64,000 nucleotides of DNA from the NCBI GenBank assembly GCA_030123525.1, contig CP126125.1:1426001-1490000 (forward strand), read 5' to 3'. Below the pieces are notes generated by a model. The model was not told the origin of the DNA and did not search any database. It saw only the letters and a program-made list of their open reading frames with translations. This document shows, piece by piece, positions 43,954-58,700 of the stretch. A program made the translations under genes and the position numbers. Source of the DNA: ELB16-189 sp018266435. Its GTDB lineage: Bacteria > Bacteroidota > Bacteroidia > Cytophagales > Cyclobacteriaceae. The number at the start of each line of letters is the position of its first letter. Positions within the stretch are counted from its first letter, which is position 1.

Positions 43954-44331
43954 ATGGGGCAATTTTCATTTTCCAAGGCTGAAAGGCTAACTGGCAAAAC
44001 AAATATTCAGGAACTCTTCGCCAAGGGTTCCTCTTTTTATTTGCATCCGTTTAAAATCATTTACCTTCCAACGGCTCACGAAAAAGCGGTGACTAATCAA
44101 ATTCTGATTTCAGTCCCCAAATCAAATTTTAAAAAAGCAGTTGACCGGAACACCATCAAAAGGAGAATAAGGGAAGGGTATCGTCTGAACAAAAATATTC
44201 TGAGTCAAAATCCTAAAATGAGGATTGCGTATATTTACACCCCGCGGGAAATTATATCTACTTCTGTTATACATGATAAGGTAAAGGCTACGTTGAAAAA
44301 GGTCAAAGAGAAATGCATAGCAAAAAAATAA
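43954..44331 (+). CDS. rnpA: Ribonuclease P protein component
   Basis: A 125-residue basic protein that assists the RNase P ribozyme in maturing tRNA 5' ends. FSKAERLTGKTNIQELFAKG is the N-terminal half; the RNR signature appears as KAVDRNTIKRRIREGYR. I chose the ATG at 43954 over an in-frame TTG at 43942. The 3' end overlaps the S41 gene by 19 nt. Confidence 0.94.
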   Translation: MGQFSFSKAERLTGKTNIQELFAKGSSFYLHPFKIIYLPTAHEKAVTNQILISVPKSNFKKAVDRNTIKRRIREGYRLNKNILSQNPKMRIAYIYTPREIISTSVIHDKVKATLKKVKEKCIAKK

Positions 44332-45965
44332 AATGGGGCATGATGGCAGTGCTTGTGGTAATGTTGTTGGCATTTGCCTCGCCAACAGAGCGATACTTTG
44401 ATGTTGCCAAAAGCCTCGATATCTACGCCTCCTTGCTTAAAGAAGTAAACGAGTATTATGTCGATGAGGTAGATCCTAAAAAAATGATCGACATCAGCAT
44501 CAACGGAATGTTAGAGCAGCTCGATCCGTACACAGATTATATTTCAAAAGAAAATTCTGAGTCATTCAGCATACAAACCACCGGGCAATATGCAGGTATA
44601 GGGGCACTGGTAGGAAGAATCAATGGAAAAACGGTGATTACAAATCCTTATGTAGGATTCCCCGCTTATGATGCGGGTATTCACGTAGGCGATGAATTAA
44701 TCAGTATCGATGGAAAAAATGTACAGGGCAAACCCACAGGCGAATCAAGTGCTTTATTGAAAGGTACCCCGATGACAGAAGTATTGGTGGAAGTGAAAAG
44801 ATATGGAGAACCGGAATTGCTCAAATTCAAAATAGTGAGAAAAAAAATCAAAATCAGCAACGTCACTTATCAGGGAGTGATTGATAAAAATATCGGGTAT
44901 GTCAAGTTAGATGAATTTACTCCGGGCGCAGGCCGCGAAGTAGCAGAGGCAATCACAAAACTAAAAGCACAAGGAGCCGAAAAATTGATTCTTGATTTGC
45001 GTGACAATCCCGGAGGTTCATTGTACGAAGCGGTAAATATCGTGAGTCTTTTTATCCCCAAAGAAACACCGGTAGTTTCAACCAAAGGAAAGTCCACAGA
45101 CTCCAACAAAACATATCATACTCTCAATACCCCGCTTGATATTCAACTTCCGTTGGTGATTTTGACCAGCGGAGGCACAGCATCAGCCTCTGAAATTGTG
45201 GCCGGATCACTTCAGGATTATGACCGCGCGGTGTTGCTGGGACAGCGTACTTTTGGTAAAGGGTTAGTACAAACCACTCGCCCGCTTCCTTACGATGCCC
45301 AACTGAAAGTAACCACTGCCAAATACTACATTCCAAGTGGGCGATGCATTCAGGCGCTTGACTATGCGCATAGAAAAAATGATGGCAGTGTTTCCAAGTT
45401 TGCCGATTCACTCAAACGGGAGTTCAAAACACAATCAGGCCGTAAGGTGTATGATGGTGCAGGCTTGGACCCTGATATAGAAGTAAAAGAAGAAGTAGCC
45501 ACACAGGCCGCAATTCGCGTGGCAGCATCAGGGTTGATTTTTGAGTATGCAAATAAATACTGTGGAGAAAATAAAACAGCTCCGGTAGATATGGCCGCGT
45601 TTAGCTTGTCAGATGAAGCCTACCAGAAATTTGCATCATGGTTTAAAACACAACGGTATGATTTAAAACCTGAACTAGCAAAGAAAGTGGAAGACATATT
45701 GACCTCAGCGTTGAGTGAAAAACACAACGAAAAACTACTCAACACCATAAAAGAACTGAAGGATAAAATCAATCAAAATAGGACAGACGTCACCCAAATT
45801 TTTAAATCCGAAATAAAAAGACTTTTAGAACAGGAAATCACTTTTCATTACCGGCTAATGCAAGGCCAAATGGAATACTTGATGGCCCGAGATAAACAGG
45901 TACTCGAAGCTCGTAAAGTATTAGGAGATCTGGCACGATATCATAAACTATTGTCCACCAATTAA
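44313..45965 (+). CDS. S41-family C-terminal processing peptidase
   Basis: A 550-residue protease with an N-terminal membrane span (MMAVLVVMLLAFA). A PDZ domain (about 85-170; VGFPAYDAGIHVGDELISIDG) recognises C-termini. The catalytic Ser lies in GGTASASEIVAG (Ser291) and the Lys in FGKG (Lys316), the Ser-Lys dyad of CtpA-type enzymes. A C-terminal helical extension follows. It sits where yidD or yidC genes often follow rnpA in other bacteria, and directly precedes tsaB (stop and start adjacent), so a link to protein export or envelope quality control is possible but unproven. Confidence 0.93.
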   Translation: MHSKKIKWGMMAVLVVMLLAFASPTERYFDVAKSLDIYASLLKEVNEYYVDEVDPKKMIDISINGMLEQLDPYTDYISKENSESFSIQTTGQYAGIGALVGRINGKTVITNPYVGFPAYDAGIHVGDELISIDGKNVQGKPTGESSALLKGTPMTEVLVEVKRYGEPELLKFKIVRKKIKISNVTYQGVIDKNIGYVKLDEFTPGAGREVAEAITKLKAQGAEKLILDLRDNPGGSLYEAVNIVSLFIPKETPVVSTKGKSTDSNKTYHTLNTPLDIQLPLVILTSGGTASASEIVAGSLQDYDRAVLLGQRTFGKGLVQTTRPLPYDAQLKVTTAKYYIPSGRCIQALDYAHRKNDGSVSKFADSLKREFKTQSGRKVYDGAGLDPDIEVKEEVATQAAIRVAASGLIFEYANKYCGENKTAPVDMAAFSLSDEAYQKFASWFKTQRYDLKPELAKKVEDILTSALSEKHNEKLLNTIKELKDKINQNRTDVTQIFKSEIKRLLEQEITFHYRLMQGQMEYLMARDKQVLEARKVLGDLARYHKLLSTN

Positions 45966-46661
45966 ATGGCTTTGCTTTTAAGCCTGGAGACATCCTCACA
46001 TTTTTTTTCGTGCGCACTTTATGCTGACGGTTTGATGATTTCATACAAGGAGAGTTTGGTCAGGCAATCGACAGCCTCCATGCTCACGGTATTTATCAAC
46101 AACCTGTTTGAAGAAACTCAACTAACAAAAGATCAATTAAGCGTAGTTGTTATATCATCAGGCCCCGGGTCATACACTGGCCTGAGGATTGGAACATCAA
46201 CGGCTAAAGGAATTTGTTACGCGAGCCAAGCAAAATTAATTGCTGTTAACACCCTTGAATTGCTAACTTATCAGTTTTTGAAATTGCAAAGCAAAATACA
46301 CACGGGACAGTTTCTTCTTTGCCCCATGCTCGATGCCCGGAGAGACGAAGTTTATTGTGCGCTATTCAGCCAAGATTCGACCATTATTGAAAAGCCAAAT
46401 GCAAAAATTATTGATCAAAAAAGTTTTTTAAAGTATTTGGATCAATGCCCTATTTATTTTTTTGGAGAAGGATCGGCCAAGTGCAAAAAAATAATTACCC
46501 ACCCACAAGCAATATTTATTGATGAGATTAACCCCTCAGCGGCATATTTGGGAGAGATAGGCTGGCAAATGTTCAATTCAAACAAAGTTGAATCAATCGA
46601 AGAATTTGAACCCTTTTACTTAAAAGATTTCATTATTAAAAAACCAATTACATTGTCTTGA
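45966..46661 (+). CDS. tsaB: tRNA threonylcarbamoyladenosine biosynthesis protein TsaB
   Basis: A 231-residue ASKHA-fold protein that pairs with TsaD in t6A synthesis at position 37 of ANN-decoding tRNAs. LLSLETSSHFFSCAL, VVISSGPGSYTGLRIGTSTAKGI and PMLDARRDEVYCALF are the family hallmarks. The C-terminal subdomain is complete. The ATG directly follows the TAA of the S41 gene. Confidence 0.95.
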   Translation: MALLLSLETSSHFFSCALYADGLMISYKESLVRQSTASMLTVFINNLFEETQLTKDQLSVVVISSGPGSYTGLRIGTSTAKGICYASQAKLIAVNTLELLTYQFLKLQSKIHTGQFLLCPMLDARRDEVYCALFSQDSTIIEKPNAKIIDQKSFLKYLDQCPIYFFGEGSAKCKKIITHPQAIFIDEINPSAAYLGEIGWQMFNSNKVESIEEFEPFYLKDFIIKKPITLS

Positions 46662-46676
46662 TGTTGTAAAATAATT

Positions 46677-47192
46677 ATGGATGAAGAGATAGTAAACCGA
46701 GTGGCAAAAAGTAACCTTGTCTCTTTTGACTTAGAAGAACTTTACGTGCCGGGAGAAAGGGTTGCCCTTGACATGAAAAATTTTCTTTACCAAGAGTTAA
46801 TTTTAAAAGAAAAAGATTTCCGTGAGCATATAAAAAACCACAACTGGAAATTTTATAAAGACAAACACGTGGCGGTACTTTGTTCGGTTGATGCAATTAT
46901 TCCTACTTGGGCATTTATGCTGATCTCATCCGCTCTACATCCTTTTGCAAAATCAATAGTGGCAGGAACTCTTCAGGAGCTAGAAAATCTTCTTTTCACC
47001 CAGCAACTTCAAATAGTAGACTGGCAAAAATTTCAAAATTTAAAAGTAGTAGTTAAAGGTTGCAGCAAGGTCAACGTACCGGTTTTTGCGTATGTTGAAG
47101 TCGTCAATAAACTAAAACCACTCGCTTCGAGTATTATGTTTGGTGAAGCATGCAGTACAGTACCAATTTATAAAAAACGAACGCAGGAGTAA
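46677..47192 (+). CDS. DUF2480 family protein
   Basis: A 171-residue cytoplasmic protein. EIVNRVAKSNLVSFDLEELY, then LDMKNFLYQELILKEKDFR and AVLCSVDAIIPTWAFMLISS are typical for DUF2480, a conserved Bacteroidota family without known function. It has no signal peptide or membrane span. It follows tsaB by 15 nt and is the last gene before the rRNA operon. Confidence 0.9.
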   Translation: MDEEIVNRVAKSNLVSFDLEELYVPGERVALDMKNFLYQELILKEKDFREHIKNHNWKFYKDKHVAVLCSVDAIIPTWAFMLISSALHPFAKSIVAGTLQELENLLFTQQLQIVDWQKFQNLKVVVKGCSKVNVPVFAYVEVVNKLKPLASSIMFGEACSTVPIYKKRTQE

Positions 47193-47326
47193 GCGTTAGT
47201 TTTCAAAAAAACATTTTTTTAAACGGAGAACTCATTCAAACAAAGGTTTTATTTTTATATAACTTATTGTTTATCAGAATTATGCTGCTTTGTGGATAAA
47301 TAATCAAAAAACTTTCAATACGTTTT

Positions 47327-47356
47327 TTGCAGAAAAAAAGCAGAACATTACCTTTG
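47327..47356 (+). promoter_or_regulatory. rRNA operon promoter P1 (TTG-N19-TACCTTTG)
   Basis: TTG at 47327-47329 and TACCTTTG at 47349-47356, 19 nt apart, fit the Bacteroidota promoter exactly. A-rich DNA directly upstream of the TTG could act like an UP element. The 16S starts about 270 nt further on. Confidence 0.85.
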
Positions 47357-47445
47357 CACTCCGATTTTGAAAAAATCAGGTTGACGTGGTGAGTTTTAGC
47401 CACCAATTTCTTTACAGATGCCACGTGGCAGAGATTAAGAAAAAC

Positions 47446-47454
47446 GTTCATTGA
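47446..47454 (+). promoter_or_regulatory. boxA-like element, first copy
   Basis: GTTCATTGA, followed by AAAT, resembles the NusB/S10-binding boxA (GTTCTTTGA-type) that protects rRNA transcripts from Rho. The same core recurs at 47546-47554 and before 23S at 49653-49661. Confidence 0.6.
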
Positions 47455-47508
47455 AAATAGACTAGGTTGATAGCGGGTTAAAGGATTGCCTATACGGGTG
47501 ATTTTTAG

Positions 47509-47539
47509 TTGATCTGAGAGAGCAATGGGGTGATCTTTG
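47509..47539 (+). promoter_or_regulatory. Possible second rRNA promoter P2
   Basis: TTG at 47509-47511 and GATCTTTG at 47532-47539, 20 nt apart. The -7 box has G instead of the first T, so this is weaker than P1. Confidence 0.35.
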
Positions 47540-47544
47540 TAAGA

Positions 47545-47554
47545 GGTTCATTGA
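47545..47554 (+). promoter_or_regulatory. boxA-like element, second copy
   Basis: GGTTCATTGA lies in the 16S leader, 73 nt before the mature 16S. It is identical over 10 bases to the site before 23S. Confidence 0.65.
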
Positions 47555-47600
47555 ATTGCTTAGGTAGGATTAACTGGACCAAGGGCGAATAAAGAACAGC

Positions 47601-47616
47601 GTGGCCGCGAGGCCAC
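47601..47616 (+). other. Tetraloop hairpin just before 16S
   Basis: GTGGCC and GGCCAC pair around the GNRA loop GCGA. It is in the leader 11 nt before the mature 16S 5' end and may form part of the processing stem. Confidence 0.5.
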
Positions 47617-47626
47617 CGAAGATAAT

Positions 47627-49149
<1,523 letters not shown>

Positions 49150-49254
49150 GGAGACCTTGGCCGGCCCGCCATCAACCAAGTTTATTTGAAAGAGTATAGG
49201 AAAGGCCATGCAAACGGCAGAGGGCATCAGGTATTAGTCCTGAGCTACCAAGTC

Positions 49255-49328
49255 GGGCTTGTAGCTCAGGTGGTTAGAGCGCTACACTGATAATGTAGAG
49301 GTCCGTGGTTCGAGTCCACGCAGGCCCA
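49255..49328 (+). tRNA. tRNA-Ile (GAT)
   Basis: A 74-nt cloverleaf with a 7-bp acceptor (GGGCTTG with CAGGCCC, one G-T), anticodon stem CTACA/TGTAG with anticodon GAT at 49289-49291, and T-arm GTTCGAGTC. CCA is not encoded. It lies in the 16S-23S spacer. Confidence 0.97.
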
Positions 49329-49372
49329 CGGAGAGGCCGCTGGAGGGACGCGGACTCCCGGGGACAGAGCCT

Positions 49373-49446
49373 GGGGGATTAGCTCAGCTGGCTAGAGCAC
49401 CTGCTTTGCAAGCAGGGGGTCATCGGTTCGAATCCGATATTCTCCA
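49373..49446 (+). tRNA. tRNA-Ala (TGC)
   Basis: A 74-nt cloverleaf with acceptor GGGGGAT paired to ATTCTCC, anticodon loop TTTGCAA with anticodon TGC at 49407-49409, and the GTTCGAATC T-loop. CCA is not encoded. It is second in the spacer after tRNA-Ile, the common order. Confidence 0.97.
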
Positions 49447-49651
49447 CTTTTTTATTGATCTAGCCTGGCGGGCTGGGTAGTAAGCGGGATTAGAGATTAA
49501 GGGTATGCGAGTACCAACTGAAGAAGTTTAGGATAACTGAGGTTTACATCGGTCTTGAGCATAAGGCCAAGGTATTCGGTTGTCGCATTGCCAGTCACGG
49601 TTTTTAATTTTTGGGGTTATTCCCAAAGTTCATTACCCTGGCTCAGCAAAT

Positions 49652-49661
49652 GGTTCATTGA
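49652..49661 (+). promoter_or_regulatory. boxA-like element before 23S
   Basis: GGTTCATTGA, identical to the 16S-leader site, in the tRNA-Ala/23S spacer (49447-49741). The rest of that spacer shows no gene. A second antitermination site before 23S is the usual rRNA operon design. Confidence 0.65.
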
Positions 49662-49741
49662 CACATTGGAGAGAGACGAAACGATAGAAATCAACGACAG
49701 GCACTGCGTCAGTGTGCCGCGACAATGCGTGTAGCGTTGTC

Positions 49742-52637
<2,896 letters not shown>

Positions 52638-52737
52638 AAAAATAAGGCAGCGGCAGCGCCTGTTGTGTGGTTTGTATTTGTTGGTTTCTTCTCTCCAGTG
52701 TGGCAAGGGCTACTTTGTGAAGACATTGAAAGAACTC

Positions 52738-52847
52738 AGGGCGGCCATGGCGGCGGGGCACACCCCTTCCCATACCGAACAGGGCAGTTAAGCCCGCCAG
52801 CGCCGATGGTACTAGGGTAAAACCAGGGAGAGTAGGACACCGCCCGT
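52738..52847 (+). rRNA. rrf: 5S ribosomal RNA
   Basis: GGGCGGCCATGGCGGCGGGG at the 5' end and GACACCGCCC at the 3' end pair to form the terminal stem; CCATACCGAACAGGGCAGTT is the conserved 5S core. Ends are estimated; about 110 nt, as usual for the phylum. About 100 nt separate it from 23S. Confidence 0.93.
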
Positions 52848-52858
52848 TTTTTATTATG

Positions 52859-52890
52859 AAGGTTATCTCAGTTCTGAGATAACCTTTTTT
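52859..52890 (+). terminator. Rho-independent terminator of the rRNA operon
   Basis: AAGGTTATCTCAG and CTGAGATAACCTT are exact 13-bp arms around TT, followed by a T-run. It starts 11 nt after the 5S. Confidence 0.93.
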
Positions 52891-53241
52891 CTTTTTATGC
52901 TGTCAGAAAAGTGGGAAGTTCAGGAAGTCATTTAACAATTAGACCTGATAGGAAAGGCATACGTTGCAACCATACTAACTGAGGATAGATTTTGAAATAG
53001 TAAGTCTAAAAACGTAATTTTCAAATGCTCCTTTTCTCATCAAAATGCAAAACTTGCTCTTAACGAAATAGTATTCACTTTTGAAAAATTATACTTAGTG
53101 CTTAATCTGAAAAGAGAAAGTTTCGTTACTGCACCCACATTAAACTGTCTGCCAAGGATATGCTCGTTATGTAGGTTTAATTGCCATTGTATAAGACCGT
53201 CAATAATGGGGGATGTATCCTTATTATTTTATAATATTTTA
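52891..53241. other. Gene-free AT-rich stretch between the rRNA terminator and the M16-like gene
   Basis: About 350 bp with no ORF of useful length, no tRNA and no convincing hairpin or promoter box on either strand. It separates the plus-strand rRNA operon from the convergent minus-strand operon. Confidence 0.7.
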
Positions 53242-54492
53242 TTAACCAACAGAAACAGTTTGAAATGAATGCAGGTAGTTAGCCGCACATGCCTGAAGAG
53301 TTTTATTATCAATCGAATCAACTGATTGGATTAGATTATAATAGAAAGCAGAGTTCAATTGATATAATTTTAAAATTTTTATTTTTTCCATCACAGAAAA
53401 AGGATTTGAAACTTCAAGTTGTAAGTTTCCCAGAAAATGGTTTTTTGAAACTTGTAATTCTTTTTCTGAAACGGGATGACTGATCAGTTTGTTGAGTTCT
53501 TTATTTATCTCTTCTGTAATGATTAGTAGTGCTTCAGAGTTTACATCTGCACCAATAGTCATCATGCAGTGTTGTTTGAGTGGTTGAACCGATGAGTAGA
53601 TCCCATAAGTCAGGCCTTTTTCTTCGCGAATGTTTTTCATTAGGCGTGACCCAAAGTATCCTCCCAGAAGATGATTCAAAAGAAGTAAACTGGGAAAATC
53701 GGGATGCAACCGGTTAATGGTAGTTCGGCCAAAACGAATGGATGTTTGAACACTATCAGGCATGGGTTGATGAATATTTTCTTTGAAAGGATTTAACTCA
53801 ATGTGTTTTTCTGAAAGTTTTACGACAGGGAGTTTTGAAAAATAATCAATCAGTTCTTTGAGTTCGGGTCGGGCAATGTTCCCCAGCAAATAAATTGCAG
53901 TTGGTGAGTACTTGGCGCGGTAGAAGAGTCGGATTTGGTCAATGGTTATAGCGGTAACATCGTGTTCTTCCAGGCTTGTTCCGTAGGGGTGATCCTTTCC
54001 AAAAATATTTTTTCGCAATAACTGGGAAGCCACAAAACTGTTTTTTTTGTTATTCACTTTCAGGTCTTGAATGGATAGCTTTTTGTGTAGTTCTAATTCA
54101 TTTTCAGGAAATGTAGGAGAAGTGAGGATGCTTCCGAATAGCTGAAAAACTTTACTAAGGTTTTTACTCAGTGAGTATAATGAAACAGAAGAATAATCGT
54201 AGCCAGAAATAATTTCCACATGGGCTCCGTAATAATCAAAAAATTCTGAAATTTCTTTGGCTGATTGGTGGGGAGTACCCTTATCAAGAAGAGATGCCGT
54301 AAAGTGAGAGATGCCGTTTTGAGGTTCATACCATTTGCCGGCTGAGAATACCACTTCCAATTTAATTATCTCTTGCCTAACATCGGGCAAAAAGACCAAG
54401 TCTATTCCATTAGTAAGAGTAAAAATTTCCGGCTGTGGAAGATGGAATGAAAAATTTTTAGAAAAACCAGGGGCAACCGTTCGGTCGATCAT
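53242..54492 (-). CDS. M16-family pseudo-peptidase
   Basis: A 416-residue single-module M16 protein. The zinc motif HxxEH expected near the N-terminus is replaced by HFTAS (63-67), followed by the usual LLDKGT, so it cannot bind zinc in the normal way. The C-terminal segment GSRLMKNIREEKGLTYGIYSS keeps the Arg/Tyr pair of the substrate-contact half, and it resembles the non-catalytic subunit of M16 heterodimers. No signal peptide is seen. It starts 9 nt after the porV stop, so it is the last gene of the pssA-porU-porV operon. The usual catalytic partner is not beside it. Confidence 0.88.
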   Translation of the reverse strand: MIDRTVAPGFSKNFSFHLPQPEIFTLTNGIDLVFLPDVRQEIIKLEVVFSAGKWYEPQNGISHFTASLLDKGTPHQSAKEISEFFDYYGAHVEIISGYDYSSVSLYSLSKNLSKVFQLFGSILTSPTFPENELELHKKLSIQDLKVNNKKNSFVASQLLRKNIFGKDHPYGTSLEEHDVTAITIDQIRLFYRAKYSPTAIYLLGNIARPELKELIDYFSKLPVVKLSEKHIELNPFKENIHQPMPDSVQTSIRFGRTTINRLHPDFPSLLLLNHLLGGYFGSRLMKNIREEKGLTYGIYSSVQPLKQHCMMTIGADVNSEALLIITEEINKELNKLISHPVSEKELQVSKNHFLGNLQLEVSNPFSVMEKIKILKLYQLNSAFYYNLIQSVDSIDNKTLQACAANYLHSFQTVSVG

Positions 54493-54501
54493 TCAAAGAA
54501 A

Positions 54502-55677
54502 TTAGTCGTTAGGCGTGTCATTTTGCTTGGCCGTTTTTACGGGCATAACATAGAATAATGTAAAGCGGAGAGTTTGTGCCAGTGCATTGTTGCCCAAGAC
54601 GGTAGGCACCATGTAAGCCATATCAAGTCCAAACACATCGCGGTTAGCCATTTCGTAGCGAATTCCCATACCGGCTGTGAGGTATTTGCGGTTACCCTCG
54701 TCTTTGGCTTCATAAAAATAACCTACCCGTGCTGCGAAAAAATTGTTATACCAATACTCCACCCCGGTAGCAATTTTAATTTCGGCCAGTTCTCTTGATA
54801 AAGGAGCGTCAGTAAATGATCCGAAAACTCCGCTGAAGAGTGGCGTACCGTGATTTTTATTTTGGGCGGTATTGTTACTGGGCACCATCAGTTTATTAAA
54901 ATCTAACGCAAATGTTAAGCTGTTCAGTTGATCTAATTCTGTTTTGAATGCACCCCCCAGTCGTAAGTTGACAGGAATAAAATCTTTACTGGAAGGACTT
55001 GTGTAGGTAACCTTTGATCCAAAATTGGTGATGGATCCGCCCAACGAAAGCGAGGAGTTGTGGCTTTCAAACTGCTTGGTATAAAAAGCACCAATATCTA
55101 CGGCTACGGTATTGGCGGCCTTGGCATCGGCATAACCGGGTATAGCACCGGTGAGGTTTGAGCGGGCATATCTCAATGAACCACCCAAGCCGAAATGTTC
55201 AGTAAGAAGTCTTGAATAGGTAACATCAAATGCAAACTCGCGAGGATTATAACGCCCGTTTTCAATATTTTGATCCGTTCTGAATTGTACATCACCCATA
55301 TCAAAATACTTGAGTGCTGCAGAGACCACCTGATTGCGATCAATGCGATAAAAACCAGTGAGGTAAAGCAATTTCATGTCGTTGATGATCCGGGCAAGCC
55401 AAGGAGTATAAGAAGTTGAGAAGCCCATCCCGCCTTTATCTATGAACACTAACTTTCCAGGATTCCAATAGCTGGAGTTGGCATCGGCCGAAGTGGCTAC
55501 GCCTACATCACCCATACCGGCTGCGCGCGAATCGGGCGTTATCCCCAAGAAAGGCATAGCAGTTGTAATGACATGGTTGGAAGAGTCTTGGCCAACTACC
55601 TGACCGGAAGTGCCTTGTGCGTTTACAATCACAGGAGCTAACCCTACAAAAAGCCAAGCCGATAGAAATTTTCTCAT
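54502..55677 (-). CDS. porV: Type IX secretion outer-membrane protein PorV
   Basis: A 391-residue outer-membrane beta-barrel of the FadL-like PorV family, which shuttles type IX cargo from the translocon to the PorU sortase. A signal peptide (LSAWLFVGLAPVIVNAQ) is followed by FLGITPDSRAAGMGDVGVATSADANSSYWNPGK (given in part: PDSRAAGMGDVGVA and SSYWNPGKL), the PorV hallmark, and GLDMAYMVPTVLGNNALA near the end. The gene sits immediately after porU, the phylum-conserved pair. Confidence 0.95.
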   Translation of the reverse strand: MRKFLSAWLFVGLAPVIVNAQGTSGQVVGQDSSNHVITTAMPFLGITPDSRAAGMGDVGVATSADANSSYWNPGKLVFIDKGGMGFSTSYTPWLARIINDMKLLYLTGFYRIDRNQVVSAALKYFDMGDVQFRTDQNIENGRYNPREFAFDVTYSRLLTEHFGLGGSLRYARSNLTGAIPGYADAKAANTVAVDIGAFYTKQFESHNSSLSLGGSITNFGSKVTYTSPSSKDFIPVNLRLGGAFKTELDQLNSLTFALDFNKLMVPSNNTAQNKNHGTPLFSGVFGSFTDAPLSRELAEIKIATGVEYWYNNFFAARVGYFYEAKDEGNRKYLTAGMGIRYEMANRDVFGLDMAYMVPTVLGNNALAQTLRFTLFYVMPVKTAKQNDTPND

Positions 55678-55702
55678 ACTAAAAATGCGGGGATAAAGGT
55701 AA

Positions 55703-58700
55703 TCAATTCATAATAATTAACTTGGTTGATTGCTCATTTTGAGTTCCGTCCACCAAGGAACGAACAGAAACATGTGCAACGTATAAACCCGGGCTGAATT
55801 TTGTTCCGTCTGTATTTTTTCCATCCCACGTGCCCAATTTCACTTCATAAGTACTGGCCGGGATGGAGTAATTGACTGTAGCGATGATATTTCCATACAG
55901 ATCAAAAATAGTGAGTGTGGCTTCGAGGTCTTCCCCGGCTCGGGTTTGATTGAATTGGAAAATGGTTTCTAGACCGCTTTGAAATGGATTGGGGTAATTG
56001 ATGAAATTGGTTACCACTATTCCCGATCCTTCAGCTACTATAAAATTGATAGTGGATGAAGCCGTGTTGTTATAGGTATCGGATGCGGTGAGTGTAAGCT
56101 GGTGCCTACCTGATCTTAGCGTGTCAAGCGGATAGGTAATGGTTCCTTTGGTAAAGTTATCAATGTTGGCTGTGTAGTAATCATTTAACACATAGCCCCA
56201 CTTATTGTCAAGCGTGGCGATAATATCTTTTTGTGGGTTGACCGATGCGGTGTTAATTCCGCTTTTATCAAATAGCTGTGCATATAACTGCGTGTTTGAA
56301 CTGACAGTCCCCCCATTTACAAAAGTGCTGTCGCTCAAAAACAATTTTATGGTAGGCGGGGTTGTGTCGGGTATTGGTGCAGGCTCAACTCCACCCACAA
56401 TAAAATTAGTGTAGCCTCCGGTGGCTGTTGCACCATCAGGTGTGGTAGCATAAAAACTCAGTTTGCCTTTGTCATAGTTACTGATCACGTTATCGGGTGC
56501 GATAAAATCGAATTGAAAAGACCCTTGAGCAATAGAAAAACTTCCATTGAATAATTTATTATCACGCTCGGAGTAGCTGTATGGCGGAGCAGGGGGATTG
56601 GTGTTGTTGTTAGGGTTTCCGAGGGTGACTAAGTTTTGGGGTTTGTCGTACACGGTTACAAATCCTGTTCCATTAAAATTAGTGAGCGGTGTACCGTTGT
56701 TTTGAATTTGCCCTGTTATGGTTACTTGTGAAAGTGCTCTTACGGTATCAACCCCCGAAAGGGTTTTGATCTGATTGACCACCACTTGGTTGTTGGGCAA
56801 AATTAATTTCATGGCCGGATCTCCGATCAATGAAAAATTGCGGTTGTTGATGCCGGCCAGACTGTTGTTTTTGGTGTCTTTAAATACTGACCCAATGGTT
56901 CTAAAAGAGTTATTGACTTTATTGAAAAGAGATTGATAAAAAGCCTGGTTCAACGGAAAGTTAGTAGCCGAGCTGACCAAACGCGAAGTAGTAATTAACC
57001 CGATCCCCCCTCCGCCATTTTGCAGCAGCAAAAGTTCGCCCGATGAAATAATGGATGGATCATCGTTGCGCCCAAAGTCGCAGGTTGCTGTAATAAACAG
57101 AGGATAATACGGAGCATTTTCTAAACGCTGAACCAAATCAGGAGTCAGAAACTGTTCGTTTGACCACAATTGCTCAGAGCCATGCCCGGTATAATTTACA
57201 AGGGCATATCCTTTTCGTATAGCCAGATCAAGGGACTTCATTGCCCCGGGGTTTCGTTGGCCTACCGGCTCGCTAACGGCCGGATAAGAATCAGCAAAGA
57301 ATCGCTTAGATGAAAAATCAACATAGTTTTGGTCAATCGTTGTAGCCAACTGATCGGCTGAACTTTGGTGTAGGTTGGCATCCCCGCTGTCTCCCACAAA
57401 AAGAAACTGGTTGCTCCACGAAGTCAGCCGTTTGGAGTTAGTTTCGTAATCAATCAGTTTATTGACAACCAACTGAGCTTCGGCCAGAGTTTTGACCGGT
57501 AGCCGGCCAATGCCAACATCGAGTGAATAATTGACAGCCGGATTTTCTGGCCAGGCGCCTTCACTGTCTTCAAGAAAACCAAAATAGTCATCGGAAGAAT
57601 AGGACGCCAGCGGGTCAAGGGAATTATATGATTCGTAAATCGGAACGAAATTGGTGTTACTTAAAACACGGTTTTTGTAGTCGTACGAACCTCGGCCAAA
57701 AAGGGTAACATATTTGAGTTGTCCACCCGATTTTTTAAACACATCGCGGATGAAATCACGCACAGCAGTAAAGTCAGGTTTACCTCCTGCGTACTCATTA
57801 AAGATAGCGTCAGTTGTAACCACTACGGGGCTCATTTGGTTTTGACTTTGCCTGTGAAAGGCCAGCCGCTTGGCTTGCGCAAGCCAAGCCGTATTGGTAA
57901 TGATCAGCAAATCAGCCGAAGTAATGCCATGAAGATTTTGATTAGCTACGGCAGATTCTACTGTGGGCAACGAAACCTGTGTGGGATTAAACACCACAAA
58001 CTTTTTTAACGAGTCAGTATTAGTAGAAAATGTAAGTTGTGTGTTGCTAAAAGTTGCCGGCTGCAATTTTGCCGAGAGTGAATTGGTAACATCCCAAACT
58101 AACGAAGATGCAGTAACTGAACCTACCTGAAAAGTAGAATTTGCATTAGCCGTACTGGCAACAGAAACAAATTGTGTTTGGGCATTATACAGGTTTAGTT
58201 GCCGCTGCAGAGAGAACAATACATAATCCAGGTACCCCACCGATAAGCCCGGTGAAGCTTTGTTGAATTGATAGGTAATTAATTGATTGGTTTTTTGTGC
58301 AGCCTGAACAGATTGTTCATTAAACTGAACGGTATCAATTTGAATGACTCCCTTTGTGCCATATTCCGTGTTAGGCCAGGCGGCTACAGGCTGGGTTAGA
58401 ATGGAGGCGTTGTTCATGCTCACATTGAATGAACAAGGGTTGGTAGACTGCGCCATCACATGGCTGGTGAGTTTGATGACTGAGTTGGGAACGATGCCCG
58501 GCACATTAAACTGAATGGAGAGTTGCAGCGATTGGTCAAATTGCTCACCAAACCACTGCCGCCCCGAGTGTAAAATATTGTACAAGTCGTTTTCATAACA
58601 GGCAAAGTCATTAAACTGATTGATTACCGGAAAATTACCGGCTAAATTTTGTCTTGCAGACAACCGCTTGCCTGGGCTTGCAGAATAAGTAAGAAAATAA

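Noticed and set aside
49150..49741. An additional gene in the 16S-23S spacer besides the two tRNAs
   Set aside because: Only tRNA-Ile, tRNA-Ala and a boxA-like site are supported; the rest has no cloverleaf or ORF.
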